Positions 42,138 to 49,570 of a DNA stretch of 64,000 nucleotides are shown here, in pieces. The DNA comes from Spirochaeta lutea. Its GTDB lineage: Bacteria > Spirochaetota > Spirochaetia > DSM-27196 > Salinispiraceae. The stretch spans positions 1 through 64,000 of the forward strand of contig NZ_JNUP01000031.1 in assembly GCF_000758165.1 (NCBI RefSeq). The letters are read 5' to 3'. Both the position numbers and the translations under genes were made by a program. The stretch's first letter is position 1. The number at the start of each line of letters is the position of its first letter. The notes beneath the pieces were generated by a model. It was not told the DNA's origin and did not search any database. It saw nothing but the letters and a program-made list of their open reading frames with translations.

Positions 42138-42818
42138 ATGGAAACCGAAGATACGAACCCCTTCGAGGGATTGACCCTGGAAGAACTCAGAGACCAGCTT
42201 GCCCAGTATTTATTGACCGAAAAGAACCTGAACCGGTCAATTACCCAGTGTATTACCGATTATGAGACCTGGAAGAACCGCCTGAATCTCGCCCGGGAAC
42301 AGGGCCAGGAAGAGTTGGTGCAGAACGCCCAGGAGGAGTTGGGACATTTCGCACAGCGGTTAGGGGCTCTCAAGGCTGAGTCCGACAGTCTTACCGGGGA
42401 GATTCAGCGGGTTAAAAGCCAGATCAGCCAGGCGTTCTCCCGCCGGAAGAACCGTCCCTCGGGTACCGACCCGAATCAGCTGCTCCAGGCCCTGCAATCC
42501 ATGGCCGGAAAATCCGCCGATGAAACGGCCTTGGAACGTACTCTCAAGGATCAGGAAGCGGATAGCGAGCTTGCCGCATTAAAACAGCGCCTCGCCCAGG
42601 GGAAGGCCGGGCAGCCGAACTCCCCGAATTCCCAGGACGCCCCGAATTCCCCTGACCTACAGGACGCCCCGAATTCCCCTGACCTACAGGACGCCCCGAA
42701 CTCCCCAAATTCCCAGGACGCCCCGAATTCCCCTGACCTACAGGACGCCCCGAACACGCAGAATTCCCCGGACTCCCCGGACTCCCCTGACCTACAGGAC
42801 TCCCAGGACCAGGATTGA
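42138..42818 (+). CDS. coiled-coil protein with a repeat-bearing tail
   Basis: 226 residues. Residues about 10-150 are almost entirely helical and charged, with heptad-like Leu spacing (LRDQLAQYLLTEKNL, ELGHFAQRLGALKAESDSL). The tail from about residue 160 consists of five nine-residue units of the type PNSPDLQDA or PNSPNSQDA, followed by Ser/Asp-rich sequence. No signal peptide or membrane segment is present. No family recognised. Its stop overlaps the start of the glycerophosphodiesterase gene, so the two are coupled. The start is supported by promoter geometry only. Confidence 0.65.
   Translation: METEDTNPFEGLTLEELRDQLAQYLLTEKNLNRSITQCITDYETWKNRLNLAREQGQEELVQNAQEELGHFAQRLGALKAESDSLTGEIQRVKSQISQAFSRRKNRPSGTDPNQLLQALQSMAGKSADETALERTLKDQEADSELAALKQRLAQGKAGQPNSPNSQDAPNSPDLQDAPNSPDLQDAPNSPNSQDAPNSPDLQDAPNTQNSPDSPDSPDLQDSQDQD
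42615..42749. repeat. Five 27-bp tandem units in the coiled-coil gene
   Basis: The units encode PNSPNSQDA or PNSPDLQDA. The long open frames on the opposite strand in this region are a by-product of the repeat. Confidence 0.88.
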
Positions 42819-43588
42819 TGATGCGGTTCAACAAGGGTCAGGAACCGGTCATCTTCGGCCACCGTGGCTACTCAGCCATCGCCCCCGAAAATACCCTCGC
42901 AGCTTTGAAGTCCCTGAAGGATGCCGGTTTCCGGGCGGTGGAATTTGACGTCCGGGTATGCAGAAGCGGCGAGATCGTAGTCAGTCACGATCCGGATCTT
43001 CTCCGGGTATCGGGTGAAGGGCTCATCATCAGGGATCAGGATTACTCAACCCTCGCCGGGGTGGATATCGGCAGCTGGTTCAATCCGGCGTTCCGGGGTG
43101 AACGGCTGCCCCTATGTTCCCAATTTATCGAGACCGCCGGAGAGGAGTTCATGTTTGATATTGAGCTCAAGGAAGAGCAAACCTCCAACAGCGCCCTGGT
43201 AGAAGGTGTGGGCAGCCTTATTTATCGCCACGGCATAGAGGACCGCTGCCTGGTATCCAGCTTCAATCCCCTGATTCTCCGACATTTCGCCCGACGTTGG
43301 CCGGGTATTTCCCGAGCAATCATCTACTCTCACCACTCCGATGTCCCATGGTTCTTGCGCCGGGGGTTTGGTCGCTACCTGGGCCGCACGACCGTTGAAA
43401 AGCCCCATGTTCCCCAGGCCTTGGCGATGGTAACAAGAAAGAATCCCCCGGCCCGTCCGATTATTGCCTGGACGGTAAATTCCTACGAGGATGCGGTTGC
43501 CCTGAGCAATGCGGGGGTTTGGGGAATGATCGGGGATGATCCTGGGGTAATAAAAAAAGCGGTTCTGGATTCAACCAAAACCGCTTGA
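42818..43588 (+). CDS. glycerophosphodiester phosphodiesterase
   Basis: A 256-residue GDPD-family enzyme. Seen: FGHRGYSAIAPENTLAAL with the catalytic His and Glu near the N-terminus, the Glu-Asp pair in VEFDVRV, VSHDPDLLRVSG, and IELKEEQ with a metal-binding Glu. The C-terminus has the typical IIAWTVN motif. It hydrolyses glycerophosphodiesters to glycerol 3-phosphate and an alcohol; no signal peptide is visible, so it acts in the cytoplasm (UgpQ type). Its ATG overlaps the TGA of the preceding gene; ATG 42821 is an equal alternative. The last codons form part of a terminator for the opposite strand. Confidence 0.9.
   Translation: MMRFNKGQEPVIFGHRGYSAIAPENTLAALKSLKDAGFRAVEFDVRVCRSGEIVVSHDPDLLRVSGEGLIIRDQDYSTLAGVDIGSWFNPAFRGERLPLCSQFIETAGEEFMFDIELKEEQTSNSALVEGVGSLIYRHGIEDRCLVSSFNPLILRHFARRWPGISRAIIYSHHSDVPWFLRRGFGRYLGRTTVEKPHVPQALAMVTRKNPPARPIIAWTVNSYEDAVALSNAGVWGMIGDDPGVIKKAVLDSTKTA
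43552..43586 (-). terminator. Terminator of the lipoprotein cluster, inside the end of the GDPD gene
   Basis: On the minus strand AAGCGGTT pairs with AACCGCTT around a 14-nt loop, followed by a run of seven T. It lies 26 bp after the stop of the 501-residue lipoprotein gene. The same bases are the last codons of the GDPD gene on the plus strand. Confidence 0.75.
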
Positions 43589-43611
43589 GTTTCCAGCTTA
43601 CATAAGTGACT

Positions 43612-45117
43612 TCAGGGCAATTGACTGACCATCAATGCCCCAAAATCCCGTCCCAGGGCTGTGAACGCTGAACTTATCGCCCGGGCACTAGATGCTCCCT
43701 GGCTGTTTTTTATGCCCGACCGGCTGTACAGCAGCTCTCCGGAACGACGGTCGTAAACCTCTACGGTTCCCGAAACCTGGACTAAAAAACCGTCCCGCTG
43801 TTCAACACTCACCAGGGACGCAGTACCAATAACCAATCGCTGTACGGCTGCACTCCCTTGACTTTCCACCGTGGCATTCACCACCTGAAATTCTGGCGAT
43901 ACCTCCCGGGGATCCAACCCCAGGAGCCGTACAGAAAAGCCGGCTCCGGACAGCTCTTGAATGATGCCCTGGGCCGTTGCCCGCTGGTCTTCAATGGCAT
44001 TTCCAGCAACATCGGTATCTATCACATAGACCCCCAGGGGTATCTCCCGGGCCAGACTTATCACCTCGTAGGGAACCTGAATGATTTTACCGGCAGCCGC
44101 ATCAAGCAGGGCATCAACCATCCCTTGCTTTTCCCGGGGTACCGATTCCAGGGGTCTGAGTAGGGGGGCAATATCCAGTTGAACCGAAATCTCCTGCCTG
44201 CCTACCAGGGTAGGAGGAGGCAATTGAACACCCACACGCCCATCCTGGTTGGTCTTGACCTGTATCGATTGAATCCGTGCCCGCCCGGAATTACGAGCCT
44301 CCCGGAAACTGACCCGGAGATCCACCCCGGACACCGGTTGTTCACCCACGTACGCGCCCAAGCTAAATTGGGCTTGGTTCTGCTGGTTTACCACCAACTG
44401 TTCCGGTACCTCCAGGATCCGAAGTTCCAGTTCCTGTATGACCTGGGTCAACTTGGTAATGATACGTTCAAACTTCACATCTGCATTTCTAATATCCGAA
44501 CCGAGGGCGGCGGCGGCGGCCTCGGCAAAACTCACCGCTGCCTGGTAATACCGGCCCTGTGCCAGGGCATCGTCCCCCTTCTCTTCGGGAACAGAAACAG
44601 CATCCTCTTTTTCTTCCAACAATGCCTGGCGTTTCTGACGTTCCTTTTCCAGTTCTAACCGGTCATAGGCTGCAAGAATAAAAACGGTAATACCATTCGC
44701 ATTTTCGAGAACATACCGGTCCTCAATACGCAGACCGGTGACCAGTCCCGTAGCATGCAAGGTTATGGTATTTTTTATCTCCGTTTCATAGGCGTCGATG
44801 GAGCCTCTGCCCTCGCTGGTTGCGACCTGGGTTATATCTACCCCGAGGTACTGATTAATTTCACTCAACAGGGCAGCAGACGCTGCCTCCTCTGCTTCCG
44901 TCAGATTGCCCTGGGGATTGTTTCCGCTCACGACGAAGATCTCTTGGCCATCCCCGCCCTGGGGCGTGGAAAGTACCCACTCAGGCACCTGTTGGGTTAC
45001 CCTGCCGCTTGCACAGCCGATCATCAGCAATCCAAGCCCCAGTATAACCAACCCGCTACCCCAAGAAGGCAACCCTTCACCGCGCATTTTTCGCTTCCGC
45101 CTTACAAATACTCCCAT
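43612..45117 (-). CDS. LPP20-like lipoprotein
   Basis: 501 residues. A basic N-terminus and hydrophobic stretch end in LLMIGCAS, a lipobox. The mature part starts with an LPP20-like region (VPEWVLSTPQ, then VSGNNPQGNLTEAEEAASAAL). A helical charged segment (ERQKRQALLEEKEDA) and two beta-rich regions follow; the C-terminal one (about 390-501) resembles the alpha/beta domain of CsgG or LPP20 relatives. It should be attached to the outer membrane. ATG 45117 has GGGAG seven bases upstream. It is the last gene of a cluster of secreted proteins. Confidence 0.7.
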   Translation of the reverse strand: MGVFVRRKRKMRGEGLPSWGSGLVILGLGLLMIGCASGRVTQQVPEWVLSTPQGGDGQEIFVVSGNNPQGNLTEAEEAASAALLSEINQYLGVDITQVATSEGRGSIDAYETEIKNTITLHATGLVTGLRIEDRYVLENANGITVFILAAYDRLELEKERQKRQALLEEKEDAVSVPEEKGDDALAQGRYYQAAVSFAEAAAAALGSDIRNADVKFERIITKLTQVIQELELRILEVPEQLVVNQQNQAQFSLGAYVGEQPVSGVDLRVSFREARNSGRARIQSIQVKTNQDGRVGVQLPPPTLVGRQEISVQLDIAPLLRPLESVPREKQGMVDALLDAAAGKIIQVPYEVISLAREIPLGVYVIDTDVAGNAIEDQRATAQGIIQELSGAGFSVRLLGLDPREVSPEFQVVNATVESQGSAAVQRLVIGTASLVSVEQRDGFLVQVSGTVEVYDRRSGELLYSRSGIKNSQGASSARAISSAFTALGRDFGALMVSQLP

Positions 45118-45461
45118 ATCTACTCTCCCAACCAAGCTTCTGAACCTACCTTCATAATGGACTCACGGGTACACCATGGTTTACAGTCCCAGCGCAGCAG
45201 TACTAGACACCCCTATCGCTGGAGGGCTCTCGAACCACGTGATAGCAGGAAAAAGCGCGCAACCTACACCGGATAGACCGGGGTTCACTGTGGTCCGCCC
45301 CGGGTAGCACCGCCAATGGATATTGCTACAACGGTCTGCGCACAACCTCGCGGCGGGTATCCCCACTGTCCCGGTCAAGCCGAAGACTTGGAAGGAACAT
45401 GGATCTACCCGCCACAAAAGAACACCGGCCCCAGTACATGAACCGTACGAGGGCGATTATG
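45118..45461. other. Intergenic region, 344 bp, without recognised gene
   Basis: It separates two lipoprotein genes on the minus strand. The short open frames here lack ribosome sites and family resemblance. No terminator, tRNA or copy of the 105-bp repeat is seen. A possible promoter for the downstream gene is expected but I cannot point to a convincing one. Confidence 0.4.
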
Positions 45462-46061
45462 TTACAGCCCCTCGGCGAATATCTCCCGAACCCGTTCCTG
45501 GGCGGTCTTTTCTTCCTCGGTATCTGCTTCCTGGCCGTTGATCGCATCCCGGATGAGCTGATCCACCCGACTTTGATCAATGGTGTACAGGGTGTAATAG
45601 GCGTACTGTTCCTCACCGGACTCCTTATTTATGCGAAATACCCAGAAGTCGCCGTACTTCCGAAGCCCCTGAATCCGTGCATCGGTTAGTATCTTCACAG
45701 TATTCTCAAAGTAACTCTCTACCAGGTTATTATCTCCAACCTGAGCACCGGCAAACTTCTGCTGTACCCGGGTTTCGATCATCCTGGCAACCTCGGAATT
45801 AACATCGAAGAGATTGGCTTGGGTTTTTGCTCCGGTAAGATCCCGTCCAAAGGCTTCAAGCTTAAATACGTAGGATTCTTCAAACTCCCGTTCCCGTTCA
45901 AGCTCCCCTGTGGACTTGGTTACCCAGGTTGGAATGTCACCGCCAAGCTGGAGATTCTGATGATCAACTACAGTCCATGGAGACCGAGGCCCCCCTGCAC
46001 ATCCTGCTATCAATACAAGCAGTACTAATACCGACCCTAGAGTAATTGCTGTTTTCTTCAC
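45462..46061 (-). CDS. small LPP20-like lipoprotein
   Basis: 199 residues. It starts with GTG 46061 (AGGAGG six bases upstream), reading VKKTAITLGSVLVLLVLIAGC, a classical lipoprotein signal. The mature part (DIPTWVTKSTGELEREREFE, then LFDVNSEVARMIETRVQQ) resembles the LPP20 fold of its neighbours, suggesting the cluster arose by duplication and divergence. Its function is unknown. A hairpin lies just upstream of the ribosome site. Confidence 0.72.
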   Translation of the reverse strand: MKKTAITLGSVLVLLVLIAGCAGGPRSPWTVVDHQNLQLGGDIPTWVTKSTGELEREREFEESYVFKLEAFGRDLTGAKTQANLFDVNSEVARMIETRVQQKFAGAQVGDNNLVESYFENTVKILTDARIQGLRKYGDFWVFRINKESGEEQYAYYTLYTIDQSRVDQLIRDAINGQEADTEEEKTAQERVREIFAEGL

Positions 46062-46081
46062 ATTGTCCTCCTGACTAACCT

Positions 46082-46097
46082 CCCCTGCTTTCAGGGG
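46082..46097. other. Hairpin immediately upstream of the small lipoprotein gene
   Basis: CCCCTG-CTTT-CAGGGG. On the plus strand it is followed by TTTTG; on the minus strand it lies about 20 nt before the GTG start and has no T-run. It could influence mRNA processing or translation; a terminator role for the minus strand is not supported. Confidence 0.4.
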
Positions 46098-46278
46098 TTT
46101 TGTATTATGACTATATCCCAAACGGGGATTTTTTCAGCCCTGAAGATCCTTCAACGCACGGCTTCTTCGTACCATAAAACACTAAGGATTCAGCTCTCCG
46201 GAATCTCCAGACGACCATCCATCGCCATGGCAGTAGATACCTGCTGCCGACCCGGGATTACCCTCAACGTCCCCCGCC

Positions 46279-47583
46279 TTACAAGCCCGTATCGAAGGTT
46301 AGGGTCTTCCCCCGGGTAAGAACAAGATCCAAGTTCTGTAAGCCCGGAATCAGATCGGCGGTGTCGTACATCATGTCTTCCAATTCATCCACCCGCCCGT
46401 AGAAGTGAATTACATACCGGGTTTCCTCGGCCGTCTGAGCTACCGTTTCTACATCCGTAACCTTACGCCGCAGAGCTCTGCGCAGGTCGCTCATGAGCCG
46501 GGAATCCGGCGTGTTAATCAGCACAACCTCGTACCGGATCCCCATCTCGAACTGCTTAGCCAGCACCGTTGTGCTCTGGTTTACCGCATGGGGCATGGCC
46601 TGGTAAACCGAGGACTGCAGGGCATTGGAAACGGCATCAAACTCATCAACCCTACTGAGGGTTCTCGGACTGGTATAGGGAACCGAACCCAGAAGCTGTC
46701 CCGTAGAGGTTTCAAAAATATTCAGGGTAATAATCGCCTGTCCGTAGTAGTTTGAGCCGTTGGTTGATGAGGTCGTAGAACCGTCAATTTCGATGTACAC
46801 ATCGGCATTGAGGCGTTGGGCTATATACTGCATCAGCGAACGCGCTTGCCCGGTCTGCTCTTCATAGGCAATCCGGGCGTCCTCCTTCAAGGTTTCGATC
46901 TGTTCCGGAAAAATAACGGTGTATCCCTGACTTGCAAGGTAGCCGTTTGCCTGGGTTAAGGCAGCCTTTATCAAGAATGGATCTGCAATAGCCTCTTCAT
47001 TGTAGTACACCATGTAGGTCATGGTTTGCAGATAGCGCTGCAAAAACTGGCGCTGTTGAGCCGTCGGTTCTTGAAATACCGGTTCTTCAGCCTGCGCCTC
47101 AGATTGGCTTGCGGTTTGGGGGGGATTCGAATCCGCTGCCGCACCACCCTGGAGTCCCCGACCGCCGGCATCGCCGGAAATACCGTTTACCTCCAGAATC
47201 TGGCGTACTTTCGGCACATTCACCCGGATACGCAGGTCATAAATCATATCCATCTCATCAACGGTCCCGAGGTTTTCCCTCCGAAGGGTCTCCATGGACT
47301 CGGCATATACAAACTGGTTCGGATTCGTCGTACTGTAGAGGATTTCGTTCAGAAGCTCGCGGTTAGAAGCCTCCGCAGATTCTCCGATCAAATCGATCAC
47401 CGCATTTCGGACCGCATCCATCTTTGCAGCAGACATGGCGGGGCCCAACCCTCCGGCTCGACCGGTACCGAGATAATAATCCCGGGTATCCGCCGGCTGG
47501 GGTGTAGACGCGCATCCCATCACCAGAATCAACACCAACCCAAAAAGCCAATACTTATGCAGCCTATTCACAAATCCCTCCAT
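46279..47583 (-). CDS. lipoprotein with LPP20/CsgG-like domain
   Basis: 434 residues. The signal FGLVLILVMGCAS carries a lipobox. The next region (LGTGRAGGLGPAMSAAKMDAVRNAV) matches the LPP20 pattern, and the part after residue 190 (LMQYIAQRLNADVYIEIDGS, then ITLNIFETSTGQLLGSVPY) matches CsgG-like domains involved in outer-membrane secretion or assembly. ATG 47583 has AGGA upstream; the earlier in-frame start would place the signal too far inside. It shares the cluster with three similar proteins. Exact role unknown. Confidence 0.72.
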   Translation of the reverse strand: MEGFVNRLHKYWLFGLVLILVMGCASTPQPADTRDYYLGTGRAGGLGPAMSAAKMDAVRNAVIDLIGESAEASNRELLNEILYSTTNPNQFVYAESMETLRRENLGTVDEMDMIYDLRIRVNVPKVRQILEVNGISGDAGGRGLQGGAAADSNPPQTASQSEAQAEEPVFQEPTAQQRQFLQRYLQTMTYMVYYNEEAIADPFLIKAALTQANGYLASQGYTVIFPEQIETLKEDARIAYEEQTGQARSLMQYIAQRLNADVYIEIDGSTTSSTNGSNYYGQAIITLNIFETSTGQLLGSVPYTSPRTLSRVDEFDAVSNALQSSVYQAMPHAVNQSTTVLAKQFEMGIRYEVVLINTPDSRLMSDLRRALRRKVTDVETVAQTAEETRYVIHFYGRVDELEDMMYDTADLIPGLQNLDLVLTRGKTLTFDTGL

Positions 47584-47651
47584 ACATCTTCCTGAAGACC
47601 CGTGAGGTTCCAGCAAACACCCGTTTTTCCGAACCCCCAGCATTCCTTACA

Positions 47652-47756
47652 TAGTGCGCAAAAGGTTGTAACTATTCACCCCGGCGACACCACCCAAGGG
47701 TAGATTGCTCGGTTACACCGCTATATCTGGTGTGGTTTACAACCTTTTGCGCACTA
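47652..47756 (+). repeat. Intact 105-bp inverted-repeat element, copy C
   Basis: Same length and termini as copies A and B (perfect 20-bp inverted repeat). The body is more diverged (TAGATTGCTC segment) and resembles the relic at 15755-15832. It sits between two minus-strand genes. Confidence 0.85.
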
Positions 47757-47764
47757 CGCATTAC

Positions 47765-49150
47765 TTACTTTAACAGCACCGAAAGCCCGGCAAGAATCCC
47801 GCCGAAGCTCCCGTAACTCCCGAAGGATAGATTATGAACATAGCCCCCCTCGGCAATGATTTCCACGCTGTCTGTGACCAAAAACCCTACCCGGGCCTTG
47901 AGATTCAAATAAAGGTGGCTCAGGAGGGGATCGGATTCACCGGTGGGGTCAAAAAATCCGGTTACCCCTACCCCGGCGCTGATGTGGGGACGCAGCCGTC
48001 CCAGATAGAGGCTGTATTCTCCACCCGCCCATAGGCTCCCCATCAAACCGCGTATACTTCCCACATTACCCAGTACAAACTCCAACCCCGCTGCAGGTCT
48101 CAGACCGAAGAATCCCCGGGAAATTGCCGTACGAAGCCCTACAAAACCCAAGAACCCATCTTCCGTCGGAGATGCAACCACCACATTGAAGTAGGGCTCC
48201 AGGGTCACACCCATTCGGGGAATCTCTCGCAGCTGATCCCCAGGAACCAGGGGTGTCTTCGCATAGATGATTTTCGCCCCGGAAAAATTTTCCTGGATCT
48301 CTTCAATAACCAACAAAGCGACAGGATCCTCGGCATTGTATCCCGCCACATCCCTGTACCGCAGAACCCGGTACTCATCACCGAGCTGCAATCCCATATT
48401 CCTCCCGAATTCCAGATAGACCCTGCCGCCTAACACCTCAATGATGGCGGTTTTAATCTGAAACTCAGGAACCGAACGGATCTGAAACTCCAGTTGTCCG
48501 GGAATAGAATCCACCGCGCTTTTCATGGAATCGAAGGCATTTTCATCGTAGCCCGTGGTCTCTATGGTGAAGCTTGCGAAATTCTTATATTCCTGTACAT
48601 TGATGAAGGAGAAGGAGGTGGAAATACTCGTCTTATAGTCTCCGTCCTCTTCCAAGATTTGGCTGTATTGGGTTACCGAGGGAATCACAACAATGAAACT
48701 CCCTACCAAGCGGTTGAACTGAGCCTCCGTAAAGGCTACCTGGCCCAATCGAACCTCTTCCGGAATCTCAGTATTTGATTCTTTAATCTCCTGAATTCCG
48801 TCAATGAAGGCCTGGACATCCGATGAGGATAGCCGCTGGGGCAACCCGATGACATTGAAGCGCCCAAGCTCAATAAACACTTCCCGGAGACTCGCATCGA
48901 TTGAACCCACAGCCTGTTGAAAAATGCGGTCGGTCTGCTCCGAGCCGCTTCCCTTCAATTCAAGACTGAAGCTACCACCCTTTCCCTCGCTCTTAATGGA
49001 AAGACTGGGAACATCGTTGGAAACCGGAGCCCCATAGTAGTTAAGATTGAAGATCGCCAGGTCCTGCTTTTCAGAAAACTCTTGTGCCCAGACCATGGCA
49101 CCTGAGATCAACAATAAACAACTCAACAGGCCAACTAGTGTGTTCCGCAT
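47765..49150 (-). CDS. exported protein with periplasmic domain and outer-membrane-barrel-like C-terminus
   Basis: 461 residues. A signal peptide (LVGLLSCLLLISGAMVWA) precedes a mixed alpha/beta region and a FlgT- or CsgG-like middle segment (VYLEFGRNMGLQLGDEYRVL). The C-terminal 140 residues alternate as in beta strands (FVGLRTAISRGFFGLRPAA, HISAGVGVTGFF) and end in AGLSVLLK. AAGGAG lies 5 nt before ATG 49150, and a good promoter lies 70 bp upstream. It is the first gene of the cluster of secreted proteins after the 668-residue lipoprotein. Confidence 0.72.
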   Translation of the reverse strand: MRNTLVGLLSCLLLISGAMVWAQEFSEKQDLAIFNLNYYGAPVSNDVPSLSIKSEGKGGSFSLELKGSGSEQTDRIFQQAVGSIDASLREVFIELGRFNVIGLPQRLSSSDVQAFIDGIQEIKESNTEIPEEVRLGQVAFTEAQFNRLVGSFIVVIPSVTQYSQILEEDGDYKTSISTSFSFINVQEYKNFASFTIETTGYDENAFDSMKSAVDSIPGQLEFQIRSVPEFQIKTAIIEVLGGRVYLEFGRNMGLQLGDEYRVLRYRDVAGYNAEDPVALLVIEEIQENFSGAKIIYAKTPLVPGDQLREIPRMGVTLEPYFNVVVASPTEDGFLGFVGLRTAISRGFFGLRPAAGLEFVLGNVGSIRGLMGSLWAGGEYSLYLGRLRPHISAGVGVTGFFDPTGESDPLLSHLYLNLKARVGFLVTDSVEIIAEGGYVHNLSFGSYGSFGGILAGLSVLLK

Positions 49151-49221
49151 ACCCGCTCCTTACAATTCTCCCGGCACACCATCCTCGTTTGTTCAGCCGG
49201 GCGTATTCTGCATGATACCTC

Positions 49222-49250
49222 ATTTTATGCAAGAATGTGGTCAATTGCAA
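49222..49250 (-). promoter_or_regulatory. Promoter of the exported barrel-like protein gene
   Basis: On the minus strand TTGCAA, 17-nt spacer, TAAAAT; predicted leader about 65 nt with a strong Shine-Dalgarno. Confidence 0.65.
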
Positions 49251-49385
49251 AAGCCTTTTTTTCGGTAATGCGTAGAAGAATGTACCATTGCCCATCTCCA
49301 TCGCTATCCCTATCCCCTCCCTTCCCAGCACCACACCGAAAACAGTGCCGAGGCACTGCCTCCGGCATGGAAGGTTAGGAGTTCT

Positions 49386-49490
49386 TAGTGCGCAAAAGGT
49401 TGTAAACTACCCTACAAATAGCGGAACCATCCGGGTTTTTATCCACTGGTAGCGTGGCTAAGGCGAAACGTTACAACCTTTTGTGCACTA
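49386..49490 (-). repeat. Intact 105-bp inverted-repeat element, copy D, opposite orientation
   Basis: Exactly 105 bp, with a terminal repeat of 20 bp (one mismatch between ends). Its body aligns with copies A-C only when reversed (GGGTAGTTTACAACC side), so it is inserted in the other orientation. It lies in the 420-bp gap between the barrel-like gene and the 668-residue lipoprotein. Confidence 0.8.
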
Positions 49491-49570
49491 TATAGGTGTA
49501 TTGAGTACCATGCAGCCTCCTCGGCGCTTATGAGGGGTGTATGCGGGAATGCTCTAGGATTGTACCCGAT

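Noticed and set aside
42544-42862. Two overlapping minus-strand frames of about 100 codons with GRPVGQGN and SGEFGAS repeats
   Set aside because: They are opposite-strand readings of the 27-bp tandem repeat in the coiled-coil gene and have no ribosome site.
45181-45417. 78-codon minus-strand frame in the gap between two lipoprotein genes
   Set aside because: No Shine-Dalgarno, no signal peptide, irregular composition; treated as non-coding.
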